In this document: one piece after another, positions 9,026-17,146 of the stretch | How positions within the stretch are numbered: position 1 is the stretch's first letter | Layout: each line of letters begins with the position of its first letter | DNA from: Phenylobacterium soli | Lineage (GTDB): Bacteria; Pseudomonadota; Alphaproteobacteria; Caulobacterales; Caulobacteraceae | Direction of reading: 5' to 3' | DNA: 64,000 nt | Assembly (NCBI RefSeq): GCF_003254475.1 | Contig: NZ_QFYQ01000001.1 | Location: 62,001 to 126,000 of the forward strand | Program-made: the position numbers and the translations under genes | The notes under the pieces: model-generated | Seen by the model: the letters and a program-made list of their open reading frames with translations, nothing else | Database searches by the model: none | What the model was told of the DNA's origin: nothing

Positions 9026-10051
9026 GTGTCCCATCCCCTCGCGCCGCGCGTCGCGGCCTATCTGGCGGCGAAGATGCCGCACGCCGCCGACGTCTCCGTG
9101 GAAGCCATGGAGCGGATCTCCGGCGGCGCCTCCCGGGAGACCTACCGCTTCCGCGCCACCTGGCAGGAGGACGGCAAGACGCACGAGCGCAAGATGATCC
9201 TGCGCCGCGATCCGCCGGCCTCGCTGATCGAGACCGAGCGGCGCGTGGAGTTCGAAGCCTATCGCGCCTTCTTCGGCTCGGCCGTTCCTGTGCCGGAGAT
9301 GCTGTGGCTGGAGGAGGACGAGGCCCACCTCGACCATCCGTTCTTCATCGCCGCCGAGGTGGCCGGCTTCCAGGCCTCGCCGCAGACGCTGTTCGCCGGC
9401 GGCTATGATGCCGTTCTCGAGACGGTCGCGGAGCGCAAGTGGACGATCCTTGGCGAGATCGCCAGGGCCGACCCCCGCGAGACCGGTCTGCCCGCCGTGC
9501 TCGAGGCCCCGGCGCTGGACGCCTGCTGGAAGCGCGAGCTCGACTACTGGGAGGGGATGATCGACCGTGACGAGGCCGAGCCCATGCCGATCGTCCGCGC
9601 GGCGATCCGCTGGCTGCGGGCCAACCCGCCGCCCCCGGCCCAGAAGCTCTCCGTCGTCCACGGCGACTACCGGACCGGCAACTTCCTCTATGACGAGGCC
9701 GGGGAGATCCATGGCGTCCTCGACTGGGAGATGGCCCACCTCGGCGATCCGCTGGAGGACTTGGCCTGGGGCCTCAACCCGGTGTGGGAGTTCGGCCGCG
9801 GCCTGGCCGGCGGGCTGATCGACCAGTCCAAGGCCGTCGCCATCTGGGAGCGCGCCAGCGGCCTGAAGGCCGATCCCAAGGCGCTGCACTGGTGGATCCT
9901 CTTCAACTGCGTGAAGGGCCAGGGGATCTGGGTCGGCTCGGCCGGGGCGTTCAACCGCGGCGGCAACCGCGAGCCGATCATGATCTATCCCGCCTGGTGG
10001 CTCCTGAACGCGCAGGACCGCGCCATCCTCAAGGTGATGGGGAAGCTATGA
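9026..10051 (+). CDS. Aminoglycoside-phosphotransferase-fold kinase (ACAD10/11-like)
   Basis: A 341-residue protein with the APH/protein-kinase-like fold. Seen are the ATP-site strand KMILRRDPP, the Brenner motif VVHGDYRTGNFLYD (catalytic Asp) and the DFG-equivalent VLDWEMAHLGDPLEDLAW. Homologous domains are fused to acyl-CoA dehydrogenases in ACAD10/11, where they phosphorylate 4-hydroxyacyl-CoA; stand-alone copies are common in actinobacterial and alphaproteobacterial lipid-catabolism clusters. The start is GTG 9026. Its stop overlaps the next start as ATGA. Resistance to an aminoglycoside is unlikely given the context. Confidence 0.85.
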   Translation: MSHPLAPRVAAYLAAKMPHAADVSVEAMERISGGASRETYRFRATWQEDGKTHERKMILRRDPPASLIETERRVEFEAYRAFFGSAVPVPEMLWLEEDEAHLDHPFFIAAEVAGFQASPQTLFAGGYDAVLETVAERKWTILGEIARADPRETGLPAVLEAPALDACWKRELDYWEGMIDRDEAEPMPIVRAAIRWLRANPPPPAQKLSVVHGDYRTGNFLYDEAGEIHGVLDWEMAHLGDPLEDLAWGLNPVWEFGRGLAGGLIDQSKAVAIWERASGLKADPKALHWWILFNCVKGQGIWVGSAGAFNRGGNREPIMIYPAWWLLNAQDRAILKVMGKL

Positions 10052-10431
10052 ACCCGCCCGTTCCCGCCGTCCTGATGCAGCTCGCCGCCATCGTCGGGCG
10101 CAACGCCATGCCCGGCGTGCCCGAGCCCGAGCGCGCCAGCGACCTGGGCCTGACGGCCATGCTGCTGGCCCTCGCCGCCGAGGTCTGGGACACCGCCGCC
10201 CACCGGCTGGTGGAGGAGAACCGCTCGCTGCGCGTCCTGCTGGACGACAGCGGCGAGGACCAGGACCTCCGCGTCTCCGTGCTCCAAAAGGAGAACGAGC
10301 GGCTGCGGGCCAAGCTGATCGAGGCGCATGTGGCCGCCGAGAAGGCCGGCGACACACGGCGCGAACAGGCGATCTGGGCCGAGCTGCGCGCGTCCACCGA
10401 GCGTCGCAAGCTGTCGGTCAGCATCGTCTGA
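10048..10431 (+). CDS. Small hypothetical protein with coiled-coil C-terminus
   Basis: A 127-residue protein translationally coupled to the kinase-like gene (ATGA overlap). The N-terminal half is helical and hydrophobic (LGLTAMLLALAAEVWDTAA). From about residue 55 it becomes a charged heptad-like region (VLQKENERLRAKLIEAHVAA) suggesting a coiled coil. No family is recognised. Proteins of this form often sit beside APH-like kinases in acyl-CoA clusters, so a partner role is plausible but unproven. It faces the stop of the acylase gene after 9 nt. Confidence 0.7.
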   Translation: MNPPVPAVLMQLAAIVGRNAMPGVPEPERASDLGLTAMLLALAAEVWDTAAHRLVEENRSLRVLLDDSGEDQDLRVSVLQKENERLRAKLIEAHVAAEKAGDTRREQAIWAELRASTERRKLSVSIV

Positions 10432-10440
10432 GGGTGCTCC

Positions 10441-12621
10441 CTAGAGGCCCTCGCCGGGCCGATAGGTGCGCTCGACGTGTCCCTTGAGCTGCTCGGGCCA
10501 GAAATAGACCTCGCGCAGGTCGCCGCCGGCGTAGCGGCCCGCCTGGTCGTTGAAATGCGGGTCGCCGGGATGGCCGCTCTCGCCGCCCGCGGTGACGGCG
10601 TAGGCGTGGACCTTGGGCCCGAACTCGACCACCGCCACGAAGCTGTTGCCGCGTGTGCCGTAGTACCGCTTCGTATTGGGGTAGCGCTGGGCCCCGAACG
10701 AGGCGAGCGAGCCCCATTGAGCCGAGGTGAAGGGCACCGGCAGGCTCGGTTTGGCGTCGTCAAAGTGCGGGACGATGGAATCGTCCAGCCGCTGGAAGCG
10801 GTTGATTTCGCCCCACGGCGTCTTCCATGAGCCGAAGTCGGTGGTCAGCCGGTCCGAAGCCTCGGCCAGGGCCTGCAGCACGTCCTGACGGGTCAGGCGC
10901 GTGGCCATGTAGTCGTAGACGTCGACCCCCTCGCGCTTGGCGAGCGGCGCGGCCTTGGCCCACAGGCCCTCGCCCCAGAACACAGCGAGCGAGGTTTCCG
11001 TCGAGGCGGCGGCCCAGCGCCGGTCCCAGCTTTCGAGCGCGGCCACCTGGTCCTTCACCCGGGTCTTCAGGGGATCGCCCTCCGGCGTGGCGTCGTAGGC
11101 GGCCTTCAGCGCGGGGATCAGTCGGTCGAACGCGGGCAGGTCCGGATCGAACGCCGCCTCGATGAGGCTCTTGAGGGTGAAGTCCGATCGCTTCGACAAC
11201 ACCCGCGCGGCGTGGACGCCGCGGGGGTTCTCGCCGAACTGGTCCATGTAGCGCGGGAAGGCCGCCTTCTTCGGGCTGTCGGGGCCCGCCGCGTTCCAGG
11301 GTTCGTCGTTGGTGTTGAAGATCCAGCCGCTCTTCGGGTTGAGCACCCGGGGCGCGTCGGCGAGCGGCGTGAGGCCGCGCCAGTCGGTGGCCGGGTCCGC
11401 GCCGTCGACGGGCTTGGTGTAGTCGAACCGGTCGTCCCGCAGCGGGATGAACTGCGGGTGCAGATAGGCCACCTCGCCCTTGTCGTCGGCGAAGAGGGTG
11501 TTGTTGGAGGAGTTGGCCTTGAGCTCGGCGACCTTCAGGTAGGAGGCGTAGTCACGCGCCCTGGTGCGCAGCCACGATTGCTGAAGGGCCGGCAGCGGTC
11601 GGTTCATCAGCGCCATGGCGATCCACTTCTCGCCCTCGGCCCGCACGATCGGCCCGTGATGGGTGAAGTAGGCGGTGAAGGCGCGCCGCGAGAGCCCGCC
11701 GCCCGCGTCCTTGTAGGGAACCACGATGGTCCTGGCGCGCACCGGCCGCAGCTCGGAGCCGTAGCGGTAGAAGAGCTTGCCGTCCTTCTTCACGACGGTC
11801 TCGGCGAACTCGTCGACCACATCGGCGCCCGTGGAGGTGTGCATCCAGCCGACGTGGCGGTTGAAGCCCTGGTAGATGAAGAATTGGCCCCAGGTCACCG
11901 CGCCATAGGCGTCCAGGCCTTCGTCGCTCGCTATCTGTAGCTCGGAGCGGAAGAAGAAGGAGGTGTGCGGGTTGATCAGCAGCAGCGCGTGGCCGTCCTT
12001 GGTCCGCGAGGGCGCGATGGCGAAGCCGTTCGAGCCCGTCGGCTCGATGTAGCGGCCGTCCGGAGCGGGCCGCGTCCAGGCCAGGTGGTCGCCGCCGTAG
12101 AAGGCCTTCAGCCCCTCGAGATCGGCGCGCTCGATGTCCGGTCCGATGCTGCCCTCGGAGAAGGAGAGCGCCATCCAGGGCTCGAAGCGCCGGATGACCT
12201 TCGGCTTCACCTCGGGATGGGTGGCCAGGTAGTAGTTGAGCCCGTCGGCCCAGCCGTCCATCAGCGCCTTGAGCCAGGCCGGGCTCCTGGCGTAGTCGGC
12301 CTTCAGTTCCACGGGATCGACGATGAGCTTCATCCGCAGGTCCTTCCAGACCGCGGCAGGTCCCTCGGCTTCGGCCGAACGGCCCAGGGATTCGATGTAG
12401 TTGGTCTCGACCCGGTTGAAGTCGTCCTCGGCCTGGGCGTAGGCCATGCCGAACACCGCCTGCCGGTCGGTGTGGCCATGGACGTGGGCGACGCCCCAGT
12501 CGTCGCGCGTGATGGTGACCGCCGCGGCCTCGGCCTTCTGGCGCGCGAGCTCCGCATTGGGCGCGGCGATCGCCGGCGCCGCCAGCATCGCGATGAGGAC
12601 TCCGAAGACAGCCTTACGCAC
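10441..12621 (-). CDS. Penicillin-amidase-family N-terminal nucleophile acylase, secreted
   Basis: A 726-residue Ntn-hydrolase precursor of the penicillin G acylase / AHL acylase (PvdQ, QuiP) family. A Sec signal peptide (MRKAVFGVLIAMLAAPAIAA) is followed by the alpha chain. Autocleavage is expected before S197 in TGSNGFAIAPSRT, which then becomes the catalytic Ser of the beta chain. TTAR-like and NSSNNTLFADDKG segments and the C-terminal GESGHPGDPHFNDQAGRY loop match the family. Substrates in the family range from beta-lactams and homoserine lactones to N-acyl amino acids; none can be singled out. It is transcribed alone on the minus strand. Confidence 0.9.
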   Translation of the reverse strand: MRKAVFGVLIAMLAAPAIAAPNAELARQKAEAAAVTITRDDWGVAHVHGHTDRQAVFGMAYAQAEDDFNRVETNYIESLGRSAEAEGPAAVWKDLRMKLIVDPVELKADYARSPAWLKALMDGWADGLNYYLATHPEVKPKVIRRFEPWMALSFSEGSIGPDIERADLEGLKAFYGGDHLAWTRPAPDGRYIEPTGSNGFAIAPSRTKDGHALLLINPHTSFFFRSELQIASDEGLDAYGAVTWGQFFIYQGFNRHVGWMHTSTGADVVDEFAETVVKKDGKLFYRYGSELRPVRARTIVVPYKDAGGGLSRRAFTAYFTHHGPIVRAEGEKWIAMALMNRPLPALQQSWLRTRARDYASYLKVAELKANSSNNTLFADDKGEVAYLHPQFIPLRDDRFDYTKPVDGADPATDWRGLTPLADAPRVLNPKSGWIFNTNDEPWNAAGPDSPKKAAFPRYMDQFGENPRGVHAARVLSKRSDFTLKSLIEAAFDPDLPAFDRLIPALKAAYDATPEGDPLKTRVKDQVAALESWDRRWAAASTETSLAVFWGEGLWAKAAPLAKREGVDVYDYMATRLTRQDVLQALAEASDRLTTDFGSWKTPWGEINRFQRLDDSIVPHFDDAKPSLPVPFTSAQWGSLASFGAQRYPNTKRYYGTRGNSFVAVVEFGPKVHAYAVTAGGESGHPGDPHFNDQAGRYAGGDLREVYFWPEQLKGHVERTYRPGEGL

Positions 12622-12678
12622 GCCGCGCTCCCCCTAGGTCATGACATGCTCAGGCTTAGCAGCCGCGGCCGGCCGCGC

Positions 12679-13098
12679 CTATCGCCCGAGCAAGCGCAGG
12701 GTCGCCGGGTCCGGCGCGCCGCTGAAGTAGGTGTCGAGCGCGGCCTGGAAAGCCCGCTCTTCGGGCGCCGCTTCCCGGAACAGGGTCATCGAGGAGCGGA
12801 ACTTCATGTCGTCCGGGCTGCCGAAGATGGCGTGGGCGGTTCGCCCCTGCACGCCGTTCACCGCCGCCGTGCATTCCACCAGCCGGGGCCCAAGCACCGG
12901 ATGAGCCAGGTAGGCCTTCGCCTCCGCCAGGGAGGCGATCGCGTAGAACTGCGCCGTCGGACTGAGGCCCAGGCCCGCGATCTGCGGGAACACGAACCAC
13001 ATCCAGTGGCTGCGCTTGGCGCCCGCGCGCAGCTCCGCCAGGGCGCCCGGGTAGACGCTCGCCTGGGCGTCGACGAAGCGTTGCAGGTCGAAGGCCAT
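12679..13098 (-). CDS. DUF1810 family protein
   Basis: A 139-residue cytosolic protein with the family pattern: N-terminal FDLQRFVDAQ, then RSHWMWFVFPQIAGLGLSP, then the central HPVLGPRLVECTAAV, and a C-terminal SPDDMKFRSSMTLF. This compact helical family is calpastatin-like by annotation, but its function is unknown. The length matches the family. It lies 8 nt downstream of the minus-strand ABM-domain gene, so all three small genes here may be co-transcribed. Confidence 0.88.
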   Translation of the reverse strand: MAFDLQRFVDAQASVYPGALAELRAGAKRSHWMWFVFPQIAGLGLSPTAQFYAIASLAEAKAYLAHPVLGPRLVECTAAVNGVQGRTAHAIFGSPDDMKFRSSMTLFREAAPEERAFQAALDTYFSGAPDPATLRLLGR

Positions 13099-13106
13099 GG
13101 CCGCCT

Positions 13107-13454
13107 CTAGGCTTGGTGAAACGCCCGCGAATCCTCCGGCGCCTGGTCACGCGCGTCCATCCCATAGTCGCGGACCACGGCCGCGACCCGCAGCCGATAG
13201 TCGGCGAAGACGCCGCCGCGGCCTGCGCCCTGGGCCTTTCGATGATCGGCGCGCGCCCGCCAGTCCGCCACCGCCGCCTCGTCGCGCCAGAACGACAGCG
13301 AGAGGAGCTTGCCGGGCTGGGTGAGGCTCTCGAACCGTTCGATGGAGATGAAGCCGTCGATCGTCGAAAGCTGCGGGGCCAGGGCGGCGGCGATGTCGAG
13401 ATAGGTCTCGCGCCGCCCCTCGGCGGGCGCGACCTCGAAAATCACTGCGATCAT
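13107..13454 (-). CDS. Antibiotic biosynthesis monooxygenase (ABM) domain protein
   Basis: A 115-residue dimeric alpha/beta-barrel protein. It starts with [20 protein letters not shown], carries the ABM core [29 protein letters not shown], then [18 protein letters not shown] proteins act as cofactor-light oxygenases, heme-degrading enzymes or stress proteins; no specific activity can be deduced. Its ATG overlaps the stop of the upstream NIPSNAP-like gene by 4 nt, so two proteins of the same fold are made from one message. Confidence 0.85.
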   Translation of the reverse strand: MIAVIFEVAPAEGRRETYLDIAAALAPQLSTIDGFISIERFESLTQPGKLLSLSFWRDEAAVADWRARADHRKAQGAGRGGVFADYRLRVAAVVRDYGMDARDQAPEDSRAFHQA

Positions 13455-13759
13455 GGGGCGACCGGGGTCAGGAAGGTGCGGGTCTCCTCGAGGATGAAGC
13501 GGCCCCGCTGCGCCATCTCGAAATTGGCGCGTCCCGCCGGGTCCGTCTTCAGGCGGGCGCGATAGGCCTCGTAGGCCGCCAGGCTGTCGAAGGAGATCAG
13601 CGCCAGGGCCACGTTGTTCGTGCCCTCGTGCGGCAGGAAGTAGCCCAGCAGGTCGCCGCCGCAGGCCGGAATGATGCTCAGCCAGTTGCGGGCGTAGGCC
13701 TCGAAGGCGTCCTTCTGGAAGGGATCGATCACATAGCGGATGCAGCAGGTGACGGTCAT
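13451..13759 (-). CDS. NIPSNAP family protein
   Basis: A 102-residue dimeric alpha/beta-barrel protein: [20 protein letters not shown] followed by [20 protein letters not shown] and [19 protein letters not shown], then the helix [18 protein letters not shown]. This pattern is typical of short bacterial NIPSNAP proteins, function unknown. It is the first gene of a three-gene minus-strand unit with ABM and DUF1810 genes, and is divergent from the DUF35/thiolase pair 148 nt away. Confidence 0.88.
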   Translation of the reverse strand: MTVTCCIRYVIDPFQKDAFEAYARNWLSIIPACGGDLLGYFLPHEGTNNVALALISFDSLAAYEAYRARLKTDPAGRANFEMAQRGRFILEETRTFLTPVAP

Positions 13760-13907
13760 CGGGTCCTCCGTGGGGGAGGCGGTGCATTAGCCCCAGGCCG
13801 CCGGCCGATGGTTCAGGCCCCGCTGAAACGTCGGCGGCTCGACAAGCGGCGCGGGCTCGGCTTTGCTGCGCGACCTTAAACCCAAGACCTTTTTTCAGGA
13901 CCTATTG

Positions 13908-14318
13908 ATGCCACCACGGATGCTGCCTGAGCCCACGCCGGAGACCCGGCATTTCTGGGACGGGTGCAGGGAGGGCGAGCTTCGCCTTCAGCGCTGCACC
14001 GAATGCGACGGCGGGAGCTACTTCCCGCCTCGGCCCTTCTGCCCCAAGTGCGGCAGCCGCAAAGTCGAGGTCTTCAAGGCCTCCGGACGCGGCGTGCTGT
14101 GGTCCTATGTGATCAACCACCGGCCCCGCCCGGACATGGGCGACCAGCCCTACGCCATCGCTGTGGTGAAGCTGGAGGAAGGCCCGAAGATGATGACCAA
14201 CATCGTCGGCTGCCCCCAGACGCCGGAGGCCCTGCCGCTCGACCTGCCGGTGAGGGTCACCTTCGCCAAGCAGAACGACGACATCAGCCTTCCCTTCTTC
14301 GAACCGGCGGGGGCGTGA
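13908..14318 (+). CDS. Zn-ribbon/OB-fold DUF35 protein (thiolase partner)
   Basis: A 136-residue protein with an N-terminal helix (ETRHFWDGCREGELRLQRC), a four-cysteine zinc ribbon (CTECDGG...FCPKCGS) and an OB-fold (GRGVLWSYVINHRP). DUF35 proteins pair with thiolase-fold partners, for example ChsH2-DUF35 with Ltp2 in steroid side-chain retro-aldol cleavage, or act as acyl-CoA-binding accessory subunits. Start at ATG 13908 is supported by AGGA 8 nt upstream. The thiolase-like gene begins 4 nt downstream, so a complex is very likely. Confidence 0.9.
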   Translation: MPPRMLPEPTPETRHFWDGCREGELRLQRCTECDGGSYFPPRPFCPKCGSRKVEVFKASGRGVLWSYVINHRPRPDMGDQPYAIAVVKLEEGPKMMTNIVGCPQTPEALPLDLPVRVTFAKQNDDISLPFFEPAGA

Positions 14319-14322
14319 ACCC

Positions 14323-15483
14323 ATGAAGCAGAAATCCGTCGCGGTCGTCGGCGCCGCCGAGACCACCAAGATGGGCAAGATCCCGGACGTCTCCGTGATC
14401 GGCCTGCACGCTGACGCAGCCCTCAACGCCATGGCCGACGCCGGCCTGAAGCCGTCGGACATCGACGGCGTGGCAACCGCCGGCATCAGCCCCGTCGAGC
14501 TCGCCCACTACCTGGGCATCACCCCGACCTACGCCGACGGCACGAGCGTCGGCGGCTGCTCCTTCATGCTGCACGTCCGGCACGCCGCCGCGGCGATCAA
14601 CGAGGGTCTGGCTAAGACCATCCTGATCACCCACGGCGAGAGCGGCCGTTCGCGCGTGGGCGCCGGCGGCTTCGGCCGTTCGCCGTCGAGCCTGATGGGC
14701 CAGTTCGAGATGCCCTACGGCGTGACCAGCCCGCCGACCATGTTCACCGTCCCGGTGCTCCGTTACCTGAAGGAGCGCGGCTACACCGAGGAAGACCTCG
14801 CCCAGGTTGCGGTGGTCCAGCGCGAGTGGGCGGCCAAGAACCCGCGGGCGACCTTCAAGGACCCGATCACCGTCGACGACGTGCTGAACTCGCCGATGAT
14901 CGCCTGGCCGTTCCGCCTGCTGATGTGCTGCCTCGTCACCGACGGCGGCGGGGCGCTGATCCTGACCTCGGCCGATCGGGCCAAGGACTTCCCGCAGAAG
15001 CCGGTCTACGTCCTCGGCACGGGCGAGAGCGTCGAGACGCCGATGGTCAGCCAGATGGAGGACTTCACCACCTCCAAGGCGTTCCGTGTCTCGGGGAAGA
15101 AGGCCTTCGACGAGGCGGGCATCAGCCACAAGGACGTGGATCACCTGATGATCTACGACGCCTTCGCCCACCTGCCGCTCTACGGCCTGGAGGACCTCGG
15201 TTTCTGCAAGCCCGGCGAGGCGGCGGCGTTCATCCGCGAGGGGAACACCCGGCCGCCTTCAAATGGAAAACCAGGGGGCAAGCTGCCGCTGAACACCAAC
15301 GGCGGTGGGCTGTCCTACATGCACTCGGGCATGTACGGCATGTACGCCTTGCAGGAGAGCGTCAGGCAGATGCGCGGCATCGCTCCGGCCCAGGTGCCGG
15401 GCGCGAAGATCAGCATCGCGCACGGCGTCGGCGGCATGTTCGCGGCTTCCGGCACCATCGTCTTCTCCAACGAAGCGCCCTGA
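14323..15483 (+). CDS. Thiolase-like / lipid-transfer (Ltp2, SCPx-type) protein
   Basis: A 386-residue thiolase-superfamily protein without the canonical CxTG nucleophile loop: the corresponding helix start reads SVGGCSFMLHVRHAAAAI. The C-terminal half has LNTNGGGLSYMHSGMYG and AHGVGGMFAASGTIV, matching lipid-transfer-type (Ltp) thiolases. With its DUF35 partner the expected activity is a retro-aldol or related C-C lyase on CoA thioesters rather than Claisen thiolysis. Whether the Cys of GGCSF is catalytic is unclear. It starts 4 nt after the DUF35 stop. The oxidase operon begins 74 nt downstream. Confidence 0.87.
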   Translation: MKQKSVAVVGAAETTKMGKIPDVSVIGLHADAALNAMADAGLKPSDIDGVATAGISPVELAHYLGITPTYADGTSVGGCSFMLHVRHAAAAINEGLAKTILITHGESGRSRVGAGGFGRSPSSLMGQFEMPYGVTSPPTMFTVPVLRYLKERGYTEEDLAQVAVVQREWAAKNPRATFKDPITVDDVLNSPMIAWPFRLLMCCLVTDGGGALILTSADRAKDFPQKPVYVLGTGESVETPMVSQMEDFTTSKAFRVSGKKAFDEAGISHKDVDHLMIYDAFAHLPLYGLEDLGFCKPGEAAAFIREGNTRPPSNGKPGGKLPLNTNGGGLSYMHSGMYGMYALQESVRQMRGIAPAQVPGAKISIAHGVGGMFAASGTIVFSNEAP

Positions 15484-15503
15484 CCGGCGAGCGATAACCC
15501 ACC

Positions 15504-15553
15504 CTCCTCCGGGAACACGGCCGAGCTCTGCGAGTTGGTCTGTCCCGGAGGAG
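15504..15553 (+). promoter_or_regulatory. RBS-sequestering hairpin upstream of the oxidase operon
   Basis: CTCCTCCGGGA (15504-15514) is the exact reverse complement of TCCCGGAGGAG (15543-15553). The right arm contains the GGAGGAG Shine-Dalgarno of the cytochrome c gene, 4 nt before its ATG. An 11-bp stem with a 28-nt loop (2 more pairs possible past a bulged A) would block ribosome entry. There is no T-tract, so it is a poor terminator for the upstream gene. Regulatory role is inferred. Confidence 0.6.
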
Positions 15554-15557
15554 ACGC

Positions 15558-16127
15558 ATGGGTGTGCTCGCGCGCGCGATCAGCATTGCGCCGGCGGTGG
15601 CCGCGCTGACGCTTGGCGCCTGTAACCGCGAAGCGCGGGACCTGAAGCCGACGCCGACCGCCGAGACCGGTCCGCACGCCGTCAGCGTCAGCGACCTCTA
15701 TCCGGGGCCGGTCCCCTCGCCGACGCCCGACGATCCCCGCGCCCAGGAGTACGAAGGCAACGCCTTCCACATCGCCAACGGGCAGCGGTACTTCAAATGG
15801 TTCAACTGCGTGGGCTGCCACTTCAACGGCGGCGGCGGCATCGGCCCGCCGCTGATGGACGAGACGTGGCGCTACGGCGGCAAGATGGAGCAGATCTACG
15901 CCTCCATCTCGCAAGGGCGGCCGAACGGGATGCCCTCCTTCAAGGACAAGATCCCCGAGGCGCAGATCTGGGAGATCGCCGCCTACGTCCGCTCGCTGTC
16001 GGGTGAGGCGAACAAGATCGCCGCGCCCAGCCGGCAGGACGCCATCCGCTCGACGCCGCCGATCAACAACGCCGACGCCAAGCCTCAGGCGGGCGACGCT
16101 GCGGCCGTCAAGGCGGGCGGCGGCTGA
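15558..16127 (+). CDS. Class I c-type cytochrome lipoprotein, first gene of the cox operon
   Basis: A 189-residue exported protein. A lipoprotein signal ends in LTLGAC (lipidated C22), followed by a Pro-rich linker. A single class I heme-binding motif CVGCH (84-88) is followed by a candidate distal Met in NGMPSFKDKIPE. The C-terminal ~40 residues are Ala/Pro-rich and probably flexible. It probably delivers electrons to, or is part of, the oxidase encoded downstream. Its TGA overlaps the ATG of the subunit II gene by one base. Its Shine-Dalgarno lies in a strong hairpin arm (15504-15553). Confidence 0.9.
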   Translation: MGVLARAISIAPAVAALTLGACNREARDLKPTPTAETGPHAVSVSDLYPGPVPSPTPDDPRAQEYEGNAFHIANGQRYFKWFNCVGCHFNGGGGIGPPLMDETWRYGGKMEQIYASISQGRPNGMPSFKDKIPEAQIWEIAAYVRSLSGEANKIAAPSRQDAIRSTPPINNADAKPQAGDAAAVKAGGG

Positions 16128-17146
16128 TGAGGCGCTGGGGGAAAACCCTCGCGGCCGCGGGCCTGGCAAGCTGCCTCGCCGGCTGCCGCGGCGTCCAGAC
16201 GATGCTCGATCCGGCCGCCGACCAGTCGCGGCACATCGACCTGATTTGGCGCACCATGCTCGGCGTCTGCGGGGTGATGTACCTGCTGGTGCTGGCCTTC
16301 CTCGCCTGGGCCCTGTGGCGGGCCCGCCAGCGGCGCGCCGAGCCGGACACCCCGGCCGTGGGCGAGACGGCGGCCGACGACCTGCTGTCCCGCGGCCTGA
16401 CCGGATGGATCGCCCTGATCGTCGCCGGGCTGGTGCTGCTCACCACCGTGAGCTTCCTGGTCGACCGCAGCCTGGCCGAGGTCGGGCCCGACCCGCTGCG
16501 CATCAAGGTGACGGCGAACCAGTGGTGGTGGCAGGTGGACTACCGCGGGCAAGGCCCGTCCGAAAACTTCACCACCGCCAACGTGCTGCACCTGCCGGTG
16601 AACCGGCCGGCCGTCATCGAGCTGCAGGCGAACGACGTCATCCACTCCTTCTGGGTGCCCAACCTGTCCGGCAAGACCGACCTGATCCCGGGGCGCACCA
16701 ATTACATGGCGATCACGCCGCGCCGCGTCGGCTCTTTCCGCGGCCAGTGCGCCGAGTTCTGCGGCTTCGAACACGCCAAGATGGCCTTCGACGTGCAGGT
16801 CGACGATCCCAAGACCTTCGAGGCCTGGCGCCAGCGGCAGGTGGCCTCGGCGGTTGACCCGAAGGACTTCGAGGCCATCGAGGGCAAGCAGGTCTTCACC
16901 TCCAAGGCCTGCGTCATGTGCCATCGCATCCAGGGGACCGACGCCGGCGGGACGGTCGGCCCCGACCTGACTCACCTGATGAGCCGCGCCCACATCGCGG
17001 CGGGCACGCGGCCGAACACGCGCGGCGACCTGCAGGCCTGGATCGCCGATCCGCAAGGGGTGAAGCCGGGCACGAGTATGCCGCGGGTGGCGCTGTCGTC
17101 CGACGAGCTGAACGCGGTGGTGAGCTATCTGGAGACGCTGAAATGA
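16127..17146 (+). CDS. ctaC: Cytochrome c oxidase subunit II with fused cytochrome c domain (caa3 type)
   Basis: A 339-residue subunit: lipoprotein-like signal (LAGC, C20), two transmembrane helices (about 42-65 and 93-113), a cupredoxin domain with a complete CuA site (H173, C208, E210, C212, H216, M219 in GQCAEFCGFEHAKM) and, from about residue 245, a fused class I cytochrome c with CVMCH (262-266). The WWWQVDY aromatic patch for electron entry is present. This fusion defines caa3-type oxidases; the gene order resembles the Bradyrhizobium coxMNOP cluster, in which CoxM is also a fusion. It overlaps subunit I by 4 nt (ATGA). Confidence 0.95.
   Translation: MRRWGKTLAAAGLASCLAGCRGVQTMLDPAADQSRHIDLIWRTMLGVCGVMYLLVLAFLAWALWRARQRRAEPDTPAVGETAADDLLSRGLTGWIALIVAGLVLLTTVSFLVDRSLAEVGPDPLRIKVTANQWWWQVDYRGQGPSENFTTANVLHLPVNRPAVIELQANDVIHSFWVPNLSGKTDLIPGRTNYMAITPRRVGSFRGQCAEFCGFEHAKMAFDVQVDDPKTFEAWRQRQVASAVDPKDFEAIEGKQVFTSKACVMCHRIQGTDAGGTVGPDLTHLMSRAHIAAGTRPNTRGDLQAWIADPQGVKPGTSMPRVALSSDELNAVVSYLETLK

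Noticed and set aside
9026..10051. Aminoglycoside resistance gene
   Set aside because: Only the kinase fold is shared; the sequence style and the P450/acyl-CoA neighbourhood fit ACAD10/11-like metabolic kinases.
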